Counted from the first letter of the stretch, positions 16,800-26,522 are shown. The stretch: DNA of 64,000 nucleotides from Sporosarcina jiandibaonis (GCF_013184495.1 NZ_JAAOIY010000001.1:1361972-1425971), one strand, 5' to 3'. Notes: a model not told the origin generated them from the sequence alone. A program made the numbers and translations.

Positions 16800-18848
16800 T
16801 TAGATGAACTCTCTTGGAACTTCTGTTTTCCATGTTTTATTGAATACTTCTTTTTCACCCTCGTAAGCAATCAGGTGATTTGTTAAATAGAACTGATTTT
16901 CATCCGCGGTCATTATACTGACGCTTTCTAAGCTTGTCTGCCATTCACCTCGGCCTACGGTTAATGTCCAATCACATTGAACAGTTGCGGATAGCGGATC
17001 GCCCTCGGCAATCGTATAAATATTACGGTTTGTGCTCCCGTACTCCACACCATTATGAACAATTTTACGTGCACCTTCATCAGAAAAGTCATCAAGCGTC
17101 CAAACGCCCGTAATCGTGTTATGACGAATCTCGCGCGTACGATTTGCTTCACGCAAAACTTCTCGCTCGATTACTTCTGCTGTTTCAGGATGCCCAAACG
17201 GTTTCAGTTCGGCATCAATCGCTTTCGCTGTCCGCTTCGGCAATAGCAGTTTTGTTTTTTCATTCGTCAAAACAGTTAGCGTTACTGGTTTTGGCGAAGG
17301 CCATGCATGCGGCCAGTATGTCGGCGAGATAGCCAATTGCCAGCGATGCCCCTTTGGTAAGGTATGTCCAACTGCATTCATCCGAAGCGTTACTGTATAT
17401 TTTTGTCCGGGCACTAAATGTTCCGGATGCTCGTGACTATTGCGATGGGTTAAATTCAGCATTCCCCATGTAACTCGTGTCGATGAGCCATCTGGTGCTA
17501 CATCGCAAAGACGTGCTGTCAATAGAGCGTTTGCCTGGTCTGAAGTCAATTCCACTTCAAATTCCGGGAATCCTAAAATTTCCATCGGCTCTTCAAGCGG
17601 TTCTGAGGTGAAGACAACAGATAGACCATTTTCAATGCGCTGATCTGAAGCCAAATCTCCCGGCTGTCCAAATGGGCAAAATACGCCAGCATAAAGGCCG
17701 TGTTCTTGAACACTCGATACGGTAATCGCTTCTTCCGGTTTCAAGCTTTCATTTAATTGTTGGTTACTTAAGTAATAAGCTGTTTGTTCTTGATTTTTTG
17801 GCGGCCATTCATTTTCCGCCACCCAATGACCTGGTCGGATCGCATAATCAGTTTTAGGCGGCACGCTATCTTGGATCCAAGCACGCAGCATTGGTTCGTC
17901 CATAATCCCAGTTTCTTCACCTTTCAACCAGTGATCCCACCAGCGCAAACACTCTTGTAAAAAGCCGATTTGAGGGCCTGGAACGGCGACTTCCGGATAT
18001 TCATGCGCCCAAGGGCCAATTAATCCTTTTTTCGGACCCTTTAACCCTTCAAGCAATCTCGGAATCGCATTCGTATAACCATCTGCCCAACCGCCTACCG
18101 CGTAAACAGGAATGTCGATATCTTCATAATTCTCGCAAACAGAGCCGTGTTTCCAGTAATTATCACGTCGCTGATGCTTCATCCATTCTTCGACAAATGG
18201 CGGTGTTTTTTCCAAACGTTCTAACCATCCTTCGCGCCAAGCATCCCCGACAACCTCTGGATCCGCGGGACGTGCATTGTAAGCGAGCATCGTAGAAGCC
18301 CACCAAAGCATATCAGAGGCTAGAAGCGCACCGCCTTTGTAGTGCACATCATCCGCATAACGATCATCGGTTGAACAAAGCGTAATAATTGCTTTTAGCG
18401 CTGGATGACGACGCGCTGCGATTTGCAACCCATTGAAACCGCCCCATGACTTTCCAATCATCCCAATACCGCCAGTAAACCATGGTTGTTCTGAAATCCA
18501 TGTCAGCACTTCAAGCCCATCATCTTGTTCCTGCTTTAAATATTCATCATATAGTATACCGTCTGAATCGCCGCACCCACGCATGTCGACTCGTATACTC
18601 GCATAGCCATGTCCTGCAAAATAAGGATGTCTGATGGAATCCCTTAATGCTGTGAAATCATTTTTTCGATATGGAAGATATTCTAAAATAGCCGGTACCG
18701 GATTTTCATTTGCGTCTACCGGTAACCATATTTTTGCCGCTAAGCGCGTTCCATCCGACATTGGAATCCAAACATGTTGAACTTCTTCAATTTCTCTAGG
18801 AAATTTTGTTTTAATAGAACGGTTTGTTTCGCGAACGTTGAAAACCAT
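16800..18848 (-). CDS. CocE/NonD-family alpha/beta hydrolase (X-Pro dipeptidyl-peptidase S15 type)
   Basis: A 682-residue hydrolase with the CocE architecture: alpha/beta-hydrolase core at about 1-330 with the nucleophile in GKSWGGFN and acid and histidine regions around GGWADGYTNAIP and GPWAHEYPE, then a C-terminal jelly-roll with TSEPLEEPMEILGFPEFEVEL. Members cleave esters or amides such as cocaine, glutaryl-acylases substrates or proline peptides. No signal peptide is visible, so it is cytosolic. It follows the BCCT transporter by 30 bases on the same strand and probably acts on a compound that transporter imports. Confidence 0.85.
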   Translation of the reverse strand: MVFNVRETNRSIKTKFPREIEEVQHVWIPMSDGTRLAAKIWLPVDANENPVPAILEYLPYRKNDFTALRDSIRHPYFAGHGYASIRVDMRGCGDSDGILYDEYLKQEQDDGLEVLTWISEQPWFTGGIGMIGKSWGGFNGLQIAARRHPALKAIITLCSTDDRYADDVHYKGGALLASDMLWWASTMLAYNARPADPEVVGDAWREGWLERLEKTPPFVEEWMKHQRRDNYWKHGSVCENYEDIDIPVYAVGGWADGYTNAIPRLLEGLKGPKKGLIGPWAHEYPEVAVPGPQIGFLQECLRWWDHWLKGEETGIMDEPMLRAWIQDSVPPKTDYAIRPGHWVAENEWPPKNQEQTAYYLSNQQLNESLKPEEAITVSSVQEHGLYAGVFCPFGQPGDLASDQRIENGLSVVFTSEPLEEPMEILGFPEFEVELTSDQANALLTARLCDVAPDGSSTRVTWGMLNLTHRNSHEHPEHLVPGQKYTVTLRMNAVGHTLPKGHRWQLAISPTYWPHAWPSPKPVTLTVLTNEKTKLLLPKRTAKAIDAELKPFGHPETAEVIEREVLREANRTREIRHNTITGVWTLDDFSDEGARKIVHNGVEYGSTNRNIYTIAEGDPLSATVQCDWTLTVGRGEWQTSLESVSIMTADENQFYLTNHLIAYEGEKEVFNKTWKTEVPREFI

Positions 18849-18878
18849 TTCATTACCTCCAAAATATAAATTAAATCG

Positions 18879-20429
18879 TTATTTCTTCTTCTCTTCCGTA
18901 ACCATCAACGGATAATCCTCTTTCAACCATCTCAATAGAGAAACAATAAGTAATATATAGATGATGAAAATGGGTACAGAAACAATGACTGCAGACGTTT
19001 GAATGACACGCAGCCCGCCGATTAATAGTAAAGATATGGAGATGATTGCTAATACTGCTCCCCATACCATGCGGTGCCATCTCGCCGGGTCCTCGCCTTC
19101 TTTCAATTCTTTCGTCGCTATCGCAGCTAAGATATATGTCGCCGAATCTAGCGATGTCGATAAGAAAATGACCCCTAGAATAACGAAAAACGGTAATACA
19201 ATGAAACTAATCGGCAATGTCTTCAAAATTTCAACGATTGCTGCCGGCCCGCCATGTTCATTCAGTATATCTGCAACGGGCAGTATATTGTTCAACTCCA
19301 AATGCATTGAATAACCGCCGAATACGGCAAAATAAATCCAACCGCCGATCGATCCCCATAGCAAAATATGCGTGATGAGTTCACGGATTGTCCGCCCCTT
19401 AGAAATCCTTGCAACAAATAATCCCATAAACGGAGCGGTCGCAGCAAACCAAGCCCAATAAAATACAGTCCAACCTTGCGGGAATCCACCGGCGTTAATC
19501 GGATCTGTATAAAAACTCATGAACGCAAAGTTTTGAAGCATCAACCCGAAGCTATTCGAGAAATATGACAAGAGAAAAAATGTAGGTCCAACAAGAAAAA
19601 CAAATACAGCGATTGCTAACGCTAAATAGACGTTAATATCTGCCAACCGACGAATTCCTTTTTGCAGACCCAAGTAAGCGCTCGCCGAATAAATAATCGT
19701 AATACATATCACGATAATCACATTTAGCCCAAGAGTTTCCGGGATACCCAAAATATCACCGATAACAGCGGATACCATCGGAACGCCTAATCCTAAAGAA
19801 GTTCCAAGACCGCCAACGAGACTCCAAATAACTAAAACATCGATCACTTTGGCTAACCAACCGTCCGCATACTTTCCGAGTGCCCCGCTTAATGCGACGC
19901 TCATTTTCAGCGAAGGCCGCTTTCTTACATAATATGAATAAGCGATTACTACAGTTGGAAACGCATACAAAGCCCAAGCTGAAATACCCCAATGAAATAA
20001 ACCGTACGTCACTGCCCATTCCGCTGCTTCGGGACTATTCGCTTTAATCCCAAATGGCGGCCCAGTGTAATAATAAATCGGCTCCATTAGTGACCAGAAC
20101 ATAATGCTCGTCCCCATCCCGGCTGTGAATAACATTGCACCCCAGCTGAATGTGGAGAATTCAGGTTTTCCTTCTCCAAGCTTTATTTTCCCGTAACGGC
20201 CCAAAGCTAACCATATCAAAATAATAAACAAACTAAACGTTAAAAATTGAAATGCCCAATCCATTTTATATGTGATTGAAGTCATCAAGCCGTCTAAATA
20301 CGGTTCCGCGACCGCACGATTGATGACTAATAATACTGTCGCAACCAGAATAACGAGAAGTGAAGCCCAGAATATAAACGGATCAATTCTAACTTTTCTC
20401 ATCCAATCCCCCATTTCATTATTTGGCAT
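18879..20429 (-). CDS. BCCT-family betaine/choline/carnitine transporter
   Basis: A 516-residue, 12-segment transporter. BCCT signatures are present: GMGTSIMFWSLMEPIYYYTGPPFG, the FHWGISAWALYAFPTVVIAYSYY helix pair, and GWTVFYWAWFAATAPFMGLFVARISKGRTIRE near residue 350. Substrates are quaternary amines taken up with sodium or protons. The start could also be the ATG at residue 10, which has GGGGGATTGG just before it. The neighbouring hydrolase and the acyltransferase cluster upstream suggest carnitine, its esters or a related amine as cargo, but this is inferred. Confidence 0.87.
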   Translation of the reverse strand: MPNNEMGDWMRKVRIDPFIFWASLLVILVATVLLVINRAVAEPYLDGLMTSITYKMDWAFQFLTFSLFIILIWLALGRYGKIKLGEGKPEFSTFSWGAMLFTAGMGTSIMFWSLMEPIYYYTGPPFGIKANSPEAAEWAVTYGLFHWGISAWALYAFPTVVIAYSYYVRKRPSLKMSVALSGALGKYADGWLAKVIDVLVIWSLVGGLGTSLGLGVPMVSAVIGDILGIPETLGLNVIIVICITIIYSASAYLGLQKGIRRLADINVYLALAIAVFVFLVGPTFFLLSYFSNSFGLMLQNFAFMSFYTDPINAGGFPQGWTVFYWAWFAATAPFMGLFVARISKGRTIRELITHILLWGSIGGWIYFAVFGGYSMHLELNNILPVADILNEHGGPAAIVEILKTLPISFIVLPFFVILGVIFLSTSLDSATYILAAIATKELKEGEDPARWHRMVWGAVLAIISISLLLIGGLRVIQTSAVIVSVPIFIIYILLIVSLLRWLKEDYPLMVTEEKKK

Positions 20430-20843
20430 AAGCCGTGTTTTCCTATCGACATTTAGTCCAACTATATTTCTTCAGTAATACTTTCTTTTAAGTGTATTTT
20501 CATGAAAATGAAAAACACATTTCCCTCCTCTGTTTGCGAAAAACACTAAATGAAGCATTATACTATTCAATGATAATTTCACAAAAAGAATAGTAAGCGT
20601 TTTCTTATTAAAAATATACTCCTTTCACTGTTTTTTTAAATTATATGCGCTAATTTTATTATTTGCAATGATTTTTCATATGTGGACGACAGGAAAAAGA
20701 TAGAATCATACTTTATTGCAATACTATTTTTTACTAAATAAAAAACCAATCTGAGTGATTTGATTCACTCAAGATTGGTTTTTAAGATTGTTAGAATGCA
20801 TGCTAAGGCAATTCGACGCGCCATGCATACAGTTAAACCTTTA
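20430..20843. other. Intergenic region with cre-like site and terminator
   Basis: This AT-rich stretch holds the BCCT promoter region and, at about 20592-20606, AGTAAGCGTTTTCTT, a plausible CcpA-type cre. A terminator lies at 20740-20784. I see no coding sequence. Confidence 0.5.
20740..20784 (-). terminator. Terminator of the acyl-CoA ligase gene
   Basis: AAAAACCAATCT-AGTGA pairs with TCACT-AGATTGGTTTTT around a short loop; T runs flank both sides, so it may act on either strand. It lies 60 bases after the ligase stop. Confidence 0.82.
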
Positions 20844-22436
20844 TTAATTTACCAAACGACCTTTTTTACCTTTTGCTTCCCAAAAAGCATCCCGAAGTTG
20901 AACTTTTTGGATTTTTCCTGATGCCGTTTTAGGAAGTTCTTCAACAAAAGTAATTCCTGTAACCGCTTTAAAATGCGCCATTCTTTCTCTGGAAAAGTCG
21001 ATGATTTCTTGTTCGGTGGTTGTCATGTTTGCCCTCAACACGACATAAGCATGTGGTGTTTCTCCCCACTTCTCGTGCGGAACGGCGATGACGGCTGCTT
21101 CTAAAATAGCCGGATGTTCATAAAGAACGCCTTCCACCTCAATCGATGATATATTTTCTCCACCGCTAATAATGACATCTTTCTTGCGGTCGACAATATT
21201 AATATAGCCATATTCATCGATTGTGCCCATGTCCCCTGTCAGTAGTCGGCCATTTTGCAGCACTTCTTTCGTTGCTTCCTCGTTTTTCCAGTATCCTTTC
21301 ATAACGCCATGGCTGCGTACGGCTACTTCTCCGACTTGTTTCCCGTCATGAGCAACTTCGTCCCCGGACTCATTAAGAAGTCGTACGTCGCTTCCGATCA
21401 TTGAAAACCCAGCTTTAGCTTTCAATACGGTTTGCGCTGCTTTCGGTAAATCCGTTAGATGCGAACGAATTGTTGAAACGAGACTAAGCGGGGAACTTTC
21501 TGTCATCCCGTAGACTTGGATGAACTCCCAGCCAAGCTCTTCCTCCACCCGCGTAATGAAAGCAGGCGGCGGTGCAGAACCCGCGATAACTACACGAACA
21601 TCTTGCTCGACGCGCGGATGATGTTCGTCATAATACTGCAATAATGCATTTAATACGGTCGGTGCCATATGTAAAACGGATACATCATGCTTTTGAATTA
21701 AATTAAAAATAGATTCAGGTGCCGATTTCCGCGAGCAAATATGCGTCGCTCCATTCGCCGTGTAATAAAAAGGAGCCCCCCAGCCGTTAACATGGAACAT
21801 CGGAAGAACATGCAAGTAAACATCAGAATCCGATACACGCAGATGATGCATCGTGGTAAGCGCATGCAAATAGTTATTTCGGTGGGTCAACATGACGCCT
21901 TTCGGATTGCCTGTCGTACCGCTTGTATAAAGCAAGCTGCAAACATCATTTTCATCCAAATCCTCGCGCTCGAAGGGACCAGGAGGAAATGATGCAAGCC
22001 ATGTGTCATAATCTATTTCCTTCGTTTCCGAATCTTTATATTGAACAATAATATGTTCAATCGTTTCAAGCTTATTTTTAACAGGTTCGATTAATTCATA
22101 TAAATCCTGATCGACAAAAAGGACCTTTGATTCGCTGTGATTTAATATAAATACATAATCATCGGGCTTCAAACGAATATTGAGCGGTACCATGACGGCC
22201 CCCAGTTGAAAAACGCCGTAAAACCCTTCCAGCATTTCAAGTGAATTTCCTGCTAGATAAGCGATATGATCCCCTTTGTTAATCCCTAAATCTAGTAATC
22301 CACTTGATAACTGATTGACTCTCTCATTCAATTGTTTATAAGTAAAAACGCGCCCTTCACAATGAACTGCTTCTTTCTCTCCGTACAAAGCGACCGCTCG
22401 ATCGAGAAATTGCGGCAAGATCAATGGTACATTCAT
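20844..22436 (-). CDS. Long-chain-fatty-acid-CoA ligase type AMP-binding enzyme
   Basis: A 530-residue adenylate-forming ligase that would activate a carboxylic acid to its CoA thioester with ATP. The P-loop YTSGTTGNPKGVMLTHRN, the VYGMTESSP segment, GDMGTIDEYGYINIVDRKKD hinge and the catalytic lysine in PKTASGKIQK are all present. I chose the ATG at 22436, seven bases after GAGGTGA, instead of the GTG inside that ribosome site. A carnitine-type acyltransferase gene lies just upstream on the same strand, separated by a repeat copy, which suggests medium- or long-chain acyl groups or carnitine-related acids. Confidence 0.85.
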   Translation of the reverse strand: MNVPLILPQFLDRAVALYGEKEAVHCEGRVFTYKQLNERVNQLSSGLLDLGINKGDHIAYLAGNSLEMLEGFYGVFQLGAVMVPLNIRLKPDDYVFILNHSESKVLFVDQDLYELIEPVKNKLETIEHIIVQYKDSETKEIDYDTWLASFPPGPFEREDLDENDVCSLLYTSGTTGNPKGVMLTHRNNYLHALTTMHHLRVSDSDVYLHVLPMFHVNGWGAPFYYTANGATHICSRKSAPESIFNLIQKHDVSVLHMAPTVLNALLQYYDEHHPRVEQDVRVVIAGSAPPPAFITRVEEELGWEFIQVYGMTESSPLSLVSTIRSHLTDLPKAAQTVLKAKAGFSMIGSDVRLLNESGDEVAHDGKQVGEVAVRSHGVMKGYWKNEEATKEVLQNGRLLTGDMGTIDEYGYINIVDRKKDVIISGGENISSIEVEGVLYEHPAILEAAVIAVPHEKWGETPHAYVVLRANMTTTEQEIIDFSRERMAHFKAVTGITFVEELPKTASGKIQKVQLRDAFWEAKGKKGRLVN

Positions 22437-22519
22437 TATTATCACCTCGTCCTTTTATACAGTATATACCAATAGCAATATTCTGTCAGCATAGAATAGT
22501 ATAATAATTGAATATAAAA

Positions 22520-22632
22520 GGGTCTGGGCCGCGATGCAATTATGACTTAGGATAAAACCCAAAGGGATATCGACAAGTGTTTTATAGTCGATATCCCCTT
22601 CTCATTTTATGCAATTGTAGCTTCTGCATAGG
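22520..22632. repeat. Dispersed AGGTACCT-type repeat, copy 2
   Basis: The copy has the inner left motif GATGCAATTATGAC, the central palindrome AAGGGATATCGAC/GTCGATATCCCCTT and the right motif ATTTTATGCAATTGTAG. Its outer AGGTACCT ends are eroded. It fills most of the gap between the acyl-CoA ligase and acyltransferase genes. Confidence 0.85.
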
Positions 22633-22634
22633 TT

Positions 22635-24368
22635 CTAAAAACTATTTCCAATTTGACGTAATTCCCTTAACGCGTCTATTAGGTGATTGGATAATTGACG
22701 TGCATAATCTTTTTCCGAAACACGACAAGAGATATTAATCGAAATTGACAGATCCAATAATATATAAGCTAATCCAAACCCGCCTTCGACGACTGGTCCG
22801 AAAATCCGGTATTTTACATTGTCATAAGCCATTCCGCTTGTTGAGATAAAATCATGTCGCATGGTCAGATACCCTTCGTCTTTGAAGATTTCAGGAAGTT
22901 CCTTTAAGCCTAACGCTTCTCCGTGTAAATAATACATCTGTTCCAGGCCGAACATATGCCTTTCGACACCGAAACCTTTACGGCATTCGATTATCCGATC
23001 CGAATGCGCAGCTCCTGCTTTCTTCATTAATGAATGCAAAATCTCGTTGTTTTTTTCACCGTTTTCTAACGCATTCACTAAATTCCATTTTTCCATGCTG
23101 GTTGCTCTTGCGCATTCCGTCCTTCCTTCATGGAAGACCCGGACCGACACAGGTTCATAAACACTTCTCAGTACACCGAACGTTCTGTATTGAGCAATTT
23201 GCAGCGCCATATGGAAAAATGCATCAGGGCTAATATTCATATTTTTTATTTCGTCTGAACCAAATTCAGAGAAAGTTCTTGATTTAACATGAAAATCACT
23301 TTTGGTTTTCGTAAAATCCTTTTCAAACTTCATAAGCGATTTCTGCACTTCTGTCGAAATTTCCCACTCCATTTTTTCTACTATTGCTTTTTCAGTCGTC
23401 TGAATCAATTCAGGATCCTCAGATGAAAGTCCATCGTTGACATGGCTGATGACCGCAAATATCGTTGTACCGTCCACGGCGGTATGTTCAATGCTATAAC
23501 CAAGCTCACCTTTTTTCGTAATAACGACTTGAATGGTCTTATCGAAGTATTTATTTGACCCATTCAACATGAGATTTTCTATCGCCTCTTGGGAATTATT
23601 GCTGTCTTCATCAATTGAGATGACAATTAGCGAATCAGCAATCGCTCGTAGATTTTCCGCATTAATTTTTGATGCGGAAAGTTCGTCATATGCTTTTGCC
23701 GCTTCATCTCTGGTGGCTGTCGTAAAAATGCCGACGTTTGCGCCTTCATTTTTCTCCGTTTGAAATACTTTTTCAATAGCTCCCGCGATTTCTTTACTTT
23801 GATAAATCGCACCTTCATCATTCGTTACATTTACTTTATAAAAATTGTTCTTATATAAGATAACGACATGATTATTTCTCTTATCGAAATCCGCAAGTCT
23901 AAATTCATCTCGTTCGAATCTTGGGATGCGCACGGAGCGGAAAAACTTTTTATATTGGCCCATATCAAGCGGAATTCCGCTAAGCGTGACAGGCTCTACT
24001 TCCCCGTCAATAATCGTATGGTAAAATTCCGCGATTAAATGAGCCACTTTTCCAACCAATTCAGCTCTCGTGTAGCGGTTTTCATGCTTTTTATTATCCA
24101 ATAAAATATTGAAATTCATCCCTGTTGGCAAGGAACCGCGATACTTTAAATATCGGTCATCCCAAAGTGGTTTAAGCCAACTTCCTGACAGTTTTGCATC
24201 CCATTCATGGAGTTTTTCCTGAAGCATTTCAGCTTCCCCATCTTTTTGAAAAAATCGGTTCACAACTACTGTTGTGTTTTGAAATTGCGTTTCACTTAGG
24301 AGAGGTTCAACCCATTCGAGGAGTTTCGAATTAGTGCTAGTTAACGGGGGAATCGGTAATGATGGCAA
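22635..24368 (-). CDS. Choline/carnitine O-acyltransferase family protein
   Basis: A 577-residue member of the carnitine/choline acyltransferase family, best known from eukaryotes, which moves acyl groups between CoA and carnitine or choline. The N-terminus LPSLPIPPL, the LKPLWDDRYLKYRGSLPTGMNF region, the catalytic EHTAVDG with histidine 295, and the C-terminal STSGMAYDNVKYRIFGPVVEGGFG with its STS-type motif are all visible. The start is a TTG without a good ribosome site; the frame is open further upstream (FAYERE), so the true start may be a rare codon a little earlier. Its neighbours (CoA ligase, BCCT transporter) support acyl-carnitine or acyl-choline metabolism. Confidence 0.85.
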   Translation of the reverse strand: MPSLPIPPLTSTNSKLLEWVEPLLSETQFQNTTVVVNRFFQKDGEAEMLQEKLHEWDAKLSGSWLKPLWDDRYLKYRGSLPTGMNFNILLDNKKHENRYTRAELVGKVAHLIAEFYHTIIDGEVEPVTLSGIPLDMGQYKKFFRSVRIPRFERDEFRLADFDKRNNHVVILYKNNFYKVNVTNDEGAIYQSKEIAGAIEKVFQTEKNEGANVGIFTTATRDEAAKAYDELSASKINAENLRAIADSLIVISIDEDSNNSQEAIENLMLNGSNKYFDKTIQVVITKKGELGYSIEHTAVDGTTIFAVISHVNDGLSSEDPELIQTTEKAIVEKMEWEISTEVQKSLMKFEKDFTKTKSDFHVKSRTFSEFGSDEIKNMNISPDAFFHMALQIAQYRTFGVLRSVYEPVSVRVFHEGRTECARATSMEKWNLVNALENGEKNNEILHSLMKKAGAAHSDRIIECRKGFGVERHMFGLEQMYYLHGEALGLKELPEIFKDEGYLTMRHDFISTSGMAYDNVKYRIFGPVVEGGFGLAYILLDLSISINISCRVSEKDYARQLSNHLIDALRELRQIGNSF

Positions 24369-24431
24369 TTCTCTTTCATAAGCAAATGTTTTTTTTATAA
24401 TAATTAGTCCCTTCTATAATTATTTTCCACA

Positions 24432-24456
24432 TAAAAAAACCCGGTAATTGCCGAGT
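24432..24456 (-). terminator. Terminator-like hairpin in the leader of the acyltransferase gene
   Basis: On the minus strand CTCGG pairs with CCGGG around a short loop and is followed by seven T, about 60 bases before the acyltransferase start. No minus-strand gene lies upstream to need it, so it may be an attenuator. A second hairpin, AAGATTG/CAATCTT with a T run on the plus strand, lies beside it at 24479-24506. Confidence 0.5.
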
Positions 24457-24693
24457 ATCTAAAGGTCCGATATAAAAGGAAGATTGAGTTAACCAATCTT
24501 TTTTTCCGGGATTTATGTATGATTTTTTAACAACGAAGACCTGATTAGTCCGCCCCATATGATATCATTTTACAGCATGATTATCCAGTTTTTATTTCTT
24601 GAAAGGTATCTGTGTTAGGTGCAGTTATAACAAAATCAATACTTGAAATGATCCCTCCTGAAAATATGTTTTATGGGAAATTCGTTTTTAATT

Positions 24694-24710
24694 AAATTAA
24701 AATTTAATTT
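24694..24710. promoter_or_regulatory. 17-base AT palindrome overlapping the ureohydrolase promoter
   Basis: AAATTAAAATTTAATTT is a perfect inverted repeat about a central A. It overlaps the -35 box of the ureohydrolase promoter, where a repressor would act. The YheO-type regulator two genes along is the obvious candidate, but this is inferred. Confidence 0.4.
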
Positions 24711-24736
24711 GACTTATTTTAAAAACCGTGTAATAT
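24709..24736 (+). promoter_or_regulatory. Sigma-A promoter of the ureohydrolase gene
   Basis: TTGACT and TAATAT are 16 bases apart, about 40 bases before the ATG. Confidence 0.65.
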
Positions 24737-24775
24737 TCAAACAAACATACTTTTCAAGAAAGGGTTTGAAGAACT

Positions 24776-25714
24776 ATGACTAACAATATTTACGGAAATA
24801 CACCTTGTTTCCTTGGAGCAAAAAATATATCTACTGACAAATCATTGGAGGATATAGACGCTGTTGTATACGGAGTTCCATGGGAAGGTGCTGTAACTTG
24901 GGGCGATTATACTGGCTGCGAGCTTGGACCAAAAGTGATGAGATTAACATCTGGAAGATATAGTGGCTATTTGCCGGAACTTAATCATATCGATGTATTC
25001 GAACATATGAAGCTTGGTGATATCGGTGATGTCGATGTCGTACCATCCGATGTAGATGAAACGATGAAGCGAATCACAAACTTCACAAGCGAATTATGGA
25101 AAAGCGGCAAGTTTTTAATAGGCCTTGGAGGCGACCATGGAATAACATTCCCAATCGTGAAAGCGCTTGCTGAACAAGGCAAAAAAGTAGGTATCATCCA
25201 TCTCGATGCACATTATGATAATCTTCCTTCCCATAATGGCGATCAATATGCCCGTTGTAGTCCATTCGCGCGTTTATATGAACAGGAAGGCGTCCGTAAT
25301 GAAAGCATTATTCACACAGGTATTCATGGACCGAGAAATATGCCAGAAGCTGGACACAATGCCCAAGAAGCTGGTGCAGTAACTGTTACGATCAACGATA
25401 TCCGTAACCATAAAGATTTAAAGCAGTTGGCGGTGGAACTCCATGAGATGGCGAGTAAAGATGTGGATTGCGTTTACTTGACTATTTGTAGCGATGTTTT
25501 GGATTTTGCCTTTAATCCAGGCGGTCCTGTCGATGGAAATGGCCTTACTTCTTACGAACTTCTTACACTCGTTCATGAAATTTGTAAACAAGGTGTAGTC
25601 GGTATGGACTTCGTAGAGATTTATCCACAACAAGATCCGAACCAAAATTCTGCTCACTTCGTTTCAACAGTTGTTTTATATGCTCTCGCGGGTGTTATTG
25701 CAAGCAGAAAATAA
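24776..25714 (+). CDS. Ureohydrolase (agmatinase/guanidinase-like) with altered metal motif
   Basis: A 312-residue arginase-superfamily protein. It keeps GGDHG with His121 and DAHYD with Asp144, His146 and Asp148. The third metal motif, normally S-x-D-x-D-x-x-D-P, reads TICSDVLDF: the first aspartate position is Cys238, while Asp240 and Asp243 remain. Family members hydrolyse arginine, agmatine, guanidinobutyrate, formiminoglutamate or guanidine to urea or formamide plus amine. The substrate here is not evident. An AAGGG site lies nine bases before the ATG. The YheO-type regulator and the unusual Nramp-fold transporter follow on the same strand. Confidence 0.82.
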   Translation: MTNNIYGNTPCFLGAKNISTDKSLEDIDAVVYGVPWEGAVTWGDYTGCELGPKVMRLTSGRYSGYLPELNHIDVFEHMKLGDIGDVDVVPSDVDETMKRITNFTSELWKSGKFLIGLGGDHGITFPIVKALAEQGKKVGIIHLDAHYDNLPSHNGDQYARCSPFARLYEQEGVRNESIIHTGIHGPRNMPEAGHNAQEAGAVTVTINDIRNHKDLKQLAVELHEMASKDVDCVYLTICSDVLDFAFNPGGPVDGNGLTSYELLTLVHEICKQGVVGMDFVEIYPQQDPNQNSAHFVSTVVLYALAGVIASRK

Positions 25715-25872
25715 AACAGAAAATCAATGTTCATTGGGCATTCATACGAGCGCGATTTATAGTCGCGCTTCATCATAAACCAACAAGAACATTAAATGAT
25801 AAAAGCTGGACACTTTCTTAAGAGGATCGTCTGAAATATTACGTTAAAATATCTGAATAGCTGGTGATAACA

Positions 25873-26517
25873 ATGGATGCAATTCAAAAGGAAAATACAA
25901 AGATTTTAAAGCGCTACAGACCTGTTGCCGATATGATTTTCTCAACATTTGGCAGTAACTGTGAGGTTGTTATCCATGATTTGCAAAATTTACAAGCGTC
26001 GCTCGTCTATATTAAAGGGACTGTAACCGGAAGAGAAATCGGGGCACCGACAACCGAAGTCATCTTAAAAGAATTACGTTTGCATGGTGATTCGGTAAAG
26101 GATATGCCAGGATACACAACTCGAACAAAAGAAGGAAAGTTCATCAAAACATCTATTACGTTCATCCGAAATGATAGCGGCAAGGTAATAGGATTTTTAG
26201 GAATAAACTTTGATATTACGGCTTTTTCAATGGTCAACAAAATTCTCAATCAGTTTTCTACTACGCCCGACGCCCATCAGAATAGCCATACTTTAAATGA
26301 ATTCTACGCAAAAAATATTGATGAAGTATTTGAGCATTTGATTAACAGCGCGTTGGTAGAAGTCGGGGTTCCAATTTTAGATATGTCGAGAGAAGATAAA
26401 ATTTACTTCGTCCATAAATTGGAGGAAAAAGGAACCTTCCTAATTCAAGGTTCAACGGAACGGATTGCCAATGTGCTCGGTGTATCAAAGCAGACAATTT
26501 ACAATTACCTAGAATAG
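25873..26517 (+). CDS. YheO/DauR-type PAS-HTH transcriptional regulator
   Basis: A 214-residue regulator with a YheO-like PAS domain at about 10-115 (FGSNCEVVIHDLQN onward to GFLGINFDITAF) and a C-terminal helix-turn-helix (ERIANVLGVSKQTIYNYLE). The best-known relative, DauR, represses D-arginine use. I chose the ATG at 25873 with GGTGAT just before it; the GTG at 25864 lies inside that site. It probably controls the adjoining ureohydrolase and transporter. Confidence 0.85.
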   Translation: MDAIQKENTKILKRYRPVADMIFSTFGSNCEVVIHDLQNLQASLVYIKGTVTGREIGAPTTEVILKELRLHGDSVKDMPGYTTRTKEGKFIKTSITFIRNDSGKVIGFLGINFDITAFSMVNKILNQFSTTPDAHQNSHTLNEFYAKNIDEVFEHLINSALVEVGVPILDMSREDKIYFVHKLEEKGTFLIQGSTERIANVLGVSKQTIYNYLE

Positions 26518-26522
26518 ACACC

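Noticed and set aside
24376..24558. 60-codon minus-strand reading frame upstream of the acyltransferase
   Set aside because: It covers the terminator-like hairpins, lacks a ribosome site and shows no conserved pattern.
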